A stretch of DNA of 10,552 bases from NCBI GenBank assembly GCA_934555855.1, contig CAKTFL010000034.1:1-10552 (forward strand), in the 5' to 3' direction. Of this stretch, positions 6,541-10,552 are shown in pieces. Source of the stretch: an uncultured Sphingomonas sp. Its GTDB lineage: Bacteria; Pseudomonadota; Alphaproteobacteria; Sphingomonadales; Sphingomonadaceae. The notes under the pieces were generated by a model. That model searched no databases and was not told the origin of the DNA. It worked only from the letters and a program-made list of their open reading frames with translations. Every line of letters begins with the position of its first letter. Positions within the stretch are counted from its first letter, which is position 1. The position numbers and the translations under genes are program-made.

Positions 6541-8475
6541 ATGCCCTTCTCGCGAGCCGTCTTTTTCTTGTGCAGCGTGGCTATGGCCGCTCCGGCCTTG
6601 GCACAGGGCGGCGATCAGTTCCCGGTCCACCACTATGGAGCGCTGGCGATCGCTCCCCGCGGAGATCGGCTGGCGAGCATCGAGCCGATCGGGTCGGGGC
6701 GGTCAGCGGTCGTGGTCCGGCGCGTGGCCGATGGCCGCATCCTGCGTACCATCGATCCCTGTGCGACCTGTACCTATGCGGGTCCAGCGTTCGCGGTCGA
6801 TGGTCGCCTTGCCTTCCTGTCTCGCGACGCCGGAGCCGCCCGGACGGTGGTCATGCTGGACGACCGCAGCGTCACGCGCCGGCTGACCGGGATCGATGGC
6901 ATCGCCTCCACCCTGCGCTTCTCGCCAGACGGTTCGCGGCTTGCCATGCTCGCCACCTATGGCGCGGCGAAGGAGGCGGGCGCGACCCAAGCCGGCGTCC
7001 GCCAGGTCGGGGAGATCGGAGAGGAAAACGACGAGCAGCGGATCGTGATCGTCGATCCGGCGGCGGGGACGGCGCGGCCCGTCTCGCCAGCCGATCGCTA
7101 TGTCTATGAATATGACTGGACGCCCGACGGGCGTGGTTTCGTGGCCAGCAGCGCGCTCGGCAATGGCGATAACAACTGGTGGGTCGCGACGCTGGACGTG
7201 ATCGATGCGGCGGCCGGTACGGTGCGCCAGATCGCCAGGCCCACGACCCAGCTCAACATGCCGCGCGTGTCGCCTGACGGCCGCACTGTCGCCTATATCG
7301 GCGGGCTGATGAGCGACTTCGGCTCGATCGGCGGTGACGTATGGACGGTGCCGCTGACAGGCGGAGCGTCGACCAACCTGACGGCGGGGGCAAAGGCCAC
7401 GATCACCTCGCTCGCATGGACGAAGGCCGGGCTGGCGGCGACACGGCTGCGCGGGGCGGACGCCGAACTGGTCGGGATCGATACCCGCGGCTCGGCGCGG
7501 GTACGCTGGAGCCGCCCGGCCAGCTTCGCGGCGGGGGACGGGCGCACCGTCTACAGCGCCGACGGGCGGATCGCGGCGACGGTGGTGCAGGACTTTACCC
7601 ACGCGCCCGCGATCTTCGCCGGTCGGGTCGGGAAGATGAGGCAGATCACGCACGACAACGATGCCGCCCCCGTCAACGCCCGCGCGCGCAACATCGAGTG
7701 GAAAAGCGACGGGTTCGACGTCCAGGGCTGGCTGCTCGCGCCGACCGTGGCGGGCGCAAGCGGCAAGGCGGCGATGGTGACCATCGTTCATGGCGGGCCC
7801 GCCGCAGCCAGCACGCCCAGCTATGTCGGCACGGGCAGCGCCCCGGCGGCGCTGCTGGCGGCAGGCTATTACGTGTTCATGCCCAATCCGCGCGGCAGCT
7901 ATGGCCAGGGAGAAGCGTTCACCGCGGCGAACAAGCGCGATTTCGGCGGCGGCGACCTGCGCGATATTCTCGCCGGCATCGACGCGGTGGAGAAGGTCGC
8001 GCCGATCGACGGCAACCGGCTGGGCCTGACCGGGGGCAGCTACGGCGGGTTCATGTCGATGTGGGCGAACACGCAGACCAATCGGTTCAAGGCGATCGTG
8101 GCCGGTGCGGGCCTGTCGAACTGGATCAGCTATTACGGCACCAACGGCATCGACCAGTGGATGATCCCGTTTTTCGGTAAGTCTGCTTATGACGATCCGG
8201 AGGCATATCGCCGGGTATCGGCGATCACCTTTATCAAGCAGGCAAAGACTCCGACCTTCATCTATGTCGGGGAGCGGGATATCGAGGTGCCGCCGACCCA
8301 GTCGGTCGAATATTGGCATGGCCTGAAGGAGCACGGGGTGCCGACCAGTCTGGTCATATATCCCGATGAGGGGCACGGTATCCGTGCGCCGGCGAATGCA
8401 ATCGACGTGCGGCGACGCACCATCGAGTGGTTCGACCGCTACCTCAAACCGGCCGCGCCCGGCGACGGTCAATGA
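6541..8475 (+). CDS. Secreted S9 family (prolyl oligopeptidase/acylaminoacyl-peptidase-like) serine peptidase
   Basis: The 644-residue product has a Sec signal peptide (1-22, FFLCSVAMAAPALAQ). Residues about 30-370 form a beta-propeller with repeated blades such as RFSPDGSRLAML (126-137) and RVSPDGRTVAYI (242-253). The C-terminal alpha/beta-hydrolase domain has HGGP (417-420) for the oxyanion region, nucleophile S500 in GGSYGGFM, D580 in GERDIEVPP and H612 in DEGHGI, a complete triad. Such enzymes cut short peptides, often after Pro or Ala or at blocked N-termini; the specificity is unknown. The frame stays open well upstream into the receptor gene, but ATG 6541 is preferred: GGGGA ends 7 bases before it and the signal peptide begins there. 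An unusual CATC pair (C74, C77) lies in an early propeller blade. The gene is divergent from the receptor. Confidence 0.93.
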   Translation: MPFSRAVFFLCSVAMAAPALAQGGDQFPVHHYGALAIAPRGDRLASIEPIGSGRSAVVVRRVADGRILRTIDPCATCTYAGPAFAVDGRLAFLSRDAGAARTVVMLDDRSVTRRLTGIDGIASTLRFSPDGSRLAMLATYGAAKEAGATQAGVRQVGEIGEENDEQRIVIVDPAAGTARPVSPADRYVYEYDWTPDGRGFVASSALGNGDNNWWVATLDVIDAAAGTVRQIARPTTQLNMPRVSPDGRTVAYIGGLMSDFGSIGGDVWTVPLTGGASTNLTAGAKATITSLAWTKAGLAATRLRGADAELVGIDTRGSARVRWSRPASFAAGDGRTVYSADGRIAATVVQDFTHAPAIFAGRVGKMRQITHDNDAAPVNARARNIEWKSDGFDVQGWLLAPTVAGASGKAAMVTIVHGGPAAASTPSYVGTGSAPAALLAAGYYVFMPNPRGSYGQGEAFTAANKRDFGGGDLRDILAGIDAVEKVAPIDGNRLGLTGGSYGGFMSMWANTQTNRFKAIVAGAGLSNWISYYGTNGIDQWMIPFFGKSAYDDPEAYRRVSAITFIKQAKTPTFIYVGERDIEVPPTQSVEYWHGLKEHGVPTSLVIYPDEGHGIRAPANAIDVRRRTIEWFDRYLKPAAPGDGQ

Positions 8476-8493
8476 CCGTCGCGGCAACGCCGC
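8462..8493. terminator. Two overlapping hairpins at the end of the S9 peptidase gene
   Basis: GCGACGGTCA (8462-8471) and TGACCGTCGC (8473-8482) are perfect inverted arms around one base, and the TGA stop lies inside the dyad. As RNA this would be a 7-bp stem with a 7-base loop. A second hairpin, GCGGC-AAC-GCCGC (8481-8493), shares two bases with it. No T run follows on the plus strand. The pair also lies just past the stop of the convergent small gene, so a two-way transcription barrier is plausible. Confidence 0.45.
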
Positions 8494-8519
8494 AGGCGTG
8501 AGGCAACGGCTCGATCAGG

Positions 8520-8684
8520 TCACGCCGCGGGGGAAATGGCGCCGGCGGCACCGGTCGCAAGACGCGGGTCGTTCTCGATCGCAGCGGCCAGCTCCACCGG
8601 CAGCAGCCCCGACAGCCGTTCTTTCAGTTCGGAAGCCCAATTGCCGGCTTCGCGGTCCGGCGAAGCCCGGTCCGTGCGGATCAT
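8520..8684 (-). CDS. Small hypothetical protein, 54 residues
   Basis: I do not recognise a family. The minus-strand frame reads MIRTDRASPDREAGNW, then SELKERLSGLLPVELAAAIEND, then PRLATGAAGAISPAA and a TGA stop. The middle part could form an amphipathic helix; there is no signal peptide or membrane segment. The ATG at 8684 is preferred because AAGGA (8698-8694) lies 9 bases upstream. An in-frame ATG two codons earlier (8690) would leave only 3 bases of spacing. It fills most of a gap of over 300 bases between the S9 peptidase and radC, and points the same way as radC, about 105 bases downstream of the radC stop. The good ribosome binding site and sensible amino acid mix favour a real gene. 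Chance openness in GC-rich DNA is the alternative. Confidence 0.5.
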   Translation of the reverse strand: MIRTDRASPDREAGNWASELKERLSGLLPVELAAAIENDPRLATGAAGAISPAA

Positions 8685-8752
8685 CTGCATCTTTCCTTAA
8701 AATCTCAGCGGCCTGACACACAGGCGGCGCGCGATCCATAATGGGGATGGAC

Positions 8753-8773
8753 GTTCTTTGTTCCCGGTTCCCG
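8753..8773. repeat. Three GTTC direct repeats at an exact 7-bp period
   Basis: GTTCTTT, GTTCCCG and GTTCCCG follow each other directly at 8753, 8760 and 8767; on the minus strand they read GAAC three times. The block lies between the radC stop and the small minus-strand gene, upstream of the latter. It may be a regulator site. The spacing does not fit the alphaproteobacterial LexA box, GTTC-N7-GTTC. Confidence 0.4.
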
Positions 8774-8789
8774 CGTCAGATCAGGCGCT

Positions 8790-9485
8790 TTAGATCAATC
8801 CCTGCGCTCGCAGCGACACATGGCCCCCCGTGCCCATGATGATGTGGTCGTGGAGAGCGATGCCCAGCCGCTTACCGACATCGGCGATGGTGCGGGTCAC
8901 GTCGATATCTGCGCGACTGGGAGACGGGTCGCCAGAGGGGTGGTTGTGGACCAGGATGATCGCGGCTGAGCCGAGGTCGATCGCGCGCCCGATCACCTCG
9001 CGCACATGCACGGCCGCCTGATCGATCGTGCCCTCGCTCATCACCTCGTCGCGGATCAGCATGTTCCGGGTGTTAAGATGCAGCACCCGGAACCGCTCAA
9101 TGGCATGATGCGCCATGTCGGCGCGCAGATAGTCGAGCAGCGCCTGCCAATTGGCCAGCACGGGCCGATCCGCGACCTCCGCCTGAACCAGCCGGATGGC
9201 GGCCCTGTGGGCGATCTTCACCGCCGCGATCGAGGTGTCGCCCATGCCGGAGACCCGTCTCAAAGCCTCCGCATCTGCGGTCAGCACGCCGCCGATGCCG
9301 CCGAACTCGCGCAGCAGCGCATAAGCGAGCGGCTTGGTGTCGCGGCGTGGAATGGCGAGGGCGAGCAGATATTCGATCAACTCATGGTCGAGCAGCCCCG
9401 CATCCTCCAGCAGCCGCGTTCGCAGCCGCGCGCGGTGGCCCTGGGTATCGGGTGGCGGGGGATCGGCATCGGCCATCGCCGACAT
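8790..9485 (-). CDS. radC: RadC family JAB/MPN+ domain protein
   Basis: The 231-residue product has the usual RadC order. An N-terminal helical segment (about 17-62, HRARLRTRLLEDAGLLDHELIEYLLA) comes first, then a helix-hairpin-helix-like stretch RRVSGMGDTSIAAVKIA (76-92). The JAB1/MPN+ metalloprotease-like domain follows from about residue 108. The JAMM motif is intact: E151 upstream in SEGT, then H180-N-H182-P-S-G-D-P-S-P-S and D193, giving HxH-x10-D with S190. These residues should bind one zinc ion. Despite the name, a DNA-repair role is not well supported in the literature and the biochemical function remains uncertain. The ATG at 9485 has no clear Shine-Dalgarno sequence; an in-frame ATG three codons later (9476) is an equal candidate. 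It is divergent from the YdbH-like gene with 72 bases between the starts. Confidence 0.95.
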   Translation of the reverse strand: MSAMADADPPPPDTQGHRARLRTRLLEDAGLLDHELIEYLLALAIPRRDTKPLAYALLREFGGIGGVLTADAEALRRVSGMGDTSIAAVKIAHRAAIRLVQAEVADRPVLANWQALLDYLRADMAHHAIERFRVLHLNTRNMLIRDEVMSEGTIDQAAVHVREVIGRAIDLGSAAIILVHNHPSGDPSPSRADIDVTRTIADVGKRLGIALHDHIIMGTGGHVSLRAQGLI

Positions 9486-9545
9486 CTAGCGCGGGCCGTT
9501 TGCATCGCAAGCGCTGCCCGGCCTATCAGCGATGCCACGACGGGA

Positions 9546-9560
9546 AAGGAGGGCGCGCTG
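9546..9560 (+). promoter_or_regulatory. Strong Shine-Dalgarno sequence that places a CTG start codon
   Basis: AAGGAGG at 9546-9552 is nearly a full match to the anti-Shine-Dalgarno sequence. Five bases later, CTG at 9558 opens the long frame of the YdbH-like gene. No ATG, GTG or TTG occurs in that frame between this point and GTG 9627, and neither GTG 9627 nor ATG 9633 has a ribosome binding site. The nearby ATG at 9532 is upstream of the SD and in another frame. Confidence 0.6.
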
Positions 9561-10552
9561 GAGGCGCAACAGGGTACGGCGGCACCGACACGACGCTGGC
9601 GATCGCGCCGGCGGGTCGCGGCTGCCGTGGCGATGGCGACGCTTGCCTTCCTGCTGTCGCTCTGGGTGGTCCGTCGGCCGATCGCGCAGCATTTCGTCGA
9701 TCGCGAACTGGCACGGCGCGGCGTTCCCGCGCAGTATCGCCTTACGGATCTGGGCCTCGGCCGACAGCGGCTGACCGATGTGGTGATCGGCGACCCCTCG
9801 CGGCCGGACCTGGTGGCGGACTGGATCGAGACGGGCACGTCCCTGACCCTTTCCGGTCCCCGGCTCGCGGCGGTGCGGGCGGGACATGTGCGGATCAGGG
9901 CCACACTGGCGAACGGGCGACTGTCGCTGGGCAGTCTCGACGGGCTGCTGCCCACTTCGAAGCGGGAGGGGGAGCCGTTTCGCCTGCCCGCCCTGATGGT
10001 CGACATAGCCGATGCCCGGGTTGCGCTGGCGACGCCTGCCGGCGGCGTGACCTTGCGGCTGAGCGGCAGGGGCGGGCTGGCCGATGGCTTTCGCGGACGC
10101 CTGGCAGGGCGAGCGGACAGGCTGGCGATCGGCCGGTGCGGGGCGAACGGCATCGACATGGATGTGGCGCTCGCCACTCGGAATCGGGCGCCGTGGCTGG
10201 AAGGTCCCGTTGTCGCGCGGCGGCTCGGCTGTCCGGATGTGTCGGCGGAACGGCCGCGGGCGTCGCTGGCGCTATCGCTCGGGGCCGGGCTGAACCGGAT
10301 GGACGGTGGGATCGAGCTGGCGAGCGGGCCTGTGCGGGGCATGGGGCGGTCGGCGGCCGCGATGAGTGGGCGCGTGGCGGGGCAGGGCTCCTTCCAGAAG
10401 TGGACGGGCCGTGCTGACCTCCTCGTGAGACAGGTCTCCGGGACGGACGTCGAAGCGGCGGCCGTGCAGCTGACAGGCAACCTGCTTCATGATGGCGCGC
10501 GAGACGCCGCCCTTGTCAGAGTGCTCGTCGGGAGCGCTGCCCTGGCGGAACG
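9558..10552 (+). CDS. N-terminal part of a YdbH/AsmA-like membrane-anchored protein (probable intermembrane phospholipid transport), 3' end outside window
   Basis: The frame stays open from 9558 to the window edge, giving 331 codons, so the gene is incomplete. The product begins with a basic stretch, RRWRSRRR, then one hydrophobic segment AAAVAMATLAFLLSLWVV, an uncleaved inner-membrane anchor. It continues with RRPIAQHFVDRELARRGVPAQYRLTDLGLGRQRLTDVVIGDPSRPDLVADWIE. From there it shows the regular short beta-strand pattern of AsmA/YdbH proteins, for example VRIRATLANGRLSLGSLDGLLP and MVDIADARVALATPAGGVTLRLSGRG. YdbH is one of the E. coli proteins thought to bridge the periplasm and carry phospholipids to the outer membrane. 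I recall similar genes next to radC in sphingomonads. The start is CTG after a strong SD; ATG 9633 would cut off the positive flank of the anchor. YnbE- and YdbL-like genes may follow outside the window. Confidence 0.72.
   Translation, partial: MEAQQGTAAPTRRWRSRRRVAAAVAMATLAFLLSLWVVRRPIAQHFVDRELARRGVPAQYRLTDLGLGRQRLTDVVIGDPSRPDLVADWIETGTSLTLSGPRLAAVRAGHVRIRATLANGRLSLGSLDGLLPTSKREGEPFRLPALMVDIADARVALATPAGGVTLRLSGRGGLADGFRGRLAGRADRLAIGRCGANGIDMDVALATRNRAPWLEGPVVARRLGCPDVSAERPRASLALSLGAGLNRMDGGIELASGPVRGMGRSAAAMSGRVAGQGSFQKWTGRADLLVRQVSGTDVEAAAVQLTGNLLHDGARDAALVRVLVGSAALAE

Noticed and set aside
6703..8487. 594-codon minus-strand frame opposite the S9 peptidase
   Set aside because: Composition typical of an antisense shadow; the plus strand has the full catalytic triad.
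8515..8739. 74-codon minus-strand frame overlapping the proposed small gene
   Set aside because: Cys/Arg-rich composition and no ribosome binding site; the 54-residue frame is better supported.
8753..8770. LexA (SOS) box from GTTC repeats
   Set aside because: The alphaproteobacterial box needs GTTC-N7-GTTC; here starts are 7 and 14 bases apart, not 11.
8740..8775. EcfG promoter on the minus strand from GGAAC copies upstream of the small gene
   Set aside because: Neither GGAAC copy has CGTT at 16-17 bases.
9347..10417. 356-codon plus-strand frame crossing radC and the YdbH-like gene
   Set aside because: It begins antisense within radC and is low-complexity; another plus frame gives the anchor and AsmA-like strands.
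9377..10480. 367-codon minus-strand frame opposite the YdbH-like gene
   Set aside because: Ser/Arg/Pro-rich shadow overlapping the supported plus-strand gene and radC.

Overview
The window looks like chromosomal DNA from a GC-rich alphaproteobacterium, most likely a sphingomonad (Sphingomonas or a close relative). The grounds are the base composition, a ZnuD-type TonB-dependent receptor, secreted M1 and S9 peptidases with short Sec signal peptides, and a radC gene divergent from a YdbH/AsmA-like envelope gene. This assignment rests on recognised families, not on a database search. I see no rRNA, tRNA, CRISPR array, insertion sequence or phage gene.

Layout. Bases 1-378 hold the 3' end of a Slam-like outer-membrane beta-barrel gene (+). 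Four bases later a convergent Old Yellow Enzyme family flavin oxidoreductase (-) ends, covering 383-1504. A 115-base divergent region, with a 9+9 bp inverted repeat and a possible EcfG-type stress promoter, leads into msrB (+, 1620-2063). That gene appears to start at TTG. A secreted zinc M1 peptidase follows (+, 2164-4113). A strong hairpin at 4120-4144 separates it from the convergent ZnuD-like TonB-dependent receptor (-, 4149-6341). The receptor's upstream region carries an imperfect palindrome that resembles a Zur operator. Divergent from the receptor is a secreted S9 prolyl-oligopeptidase-family peptidase (+, 6541-8475).

Bases 8476-8789 hold two overlapping hairpins, a probable 54-residue minus-strand gene with a good ribosome binding site, and three GTTC repeats spaced exactly 7 bp apart. 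radC (-, 8790-9485) follows. Finally there is a large membrane-anchored gene of YdbH/AsmA type (+, 9558 to the window end, incomplete). It seems to use a CTG start placed correctly behind a near-perfect Shine-Dalgarno sequence.

Most genes serve the cell envelope: outer-membrane protein or lipoprotein export, metal uptake across the outer membrane, peptide breakdown after secretion, and probably phospholipid transport between membranes. MsrB and the flavin oxidoreductase fit repair of or defence against oxidative or electrophilic damage. The genes are mostly single units in alternating directions rather than one operon. I do not see a clearly new multi-gene system. The best points for follow-up are the CTG start, the TTG start and its upstream repeat, the Zur-like site, and the small gene near 8600.
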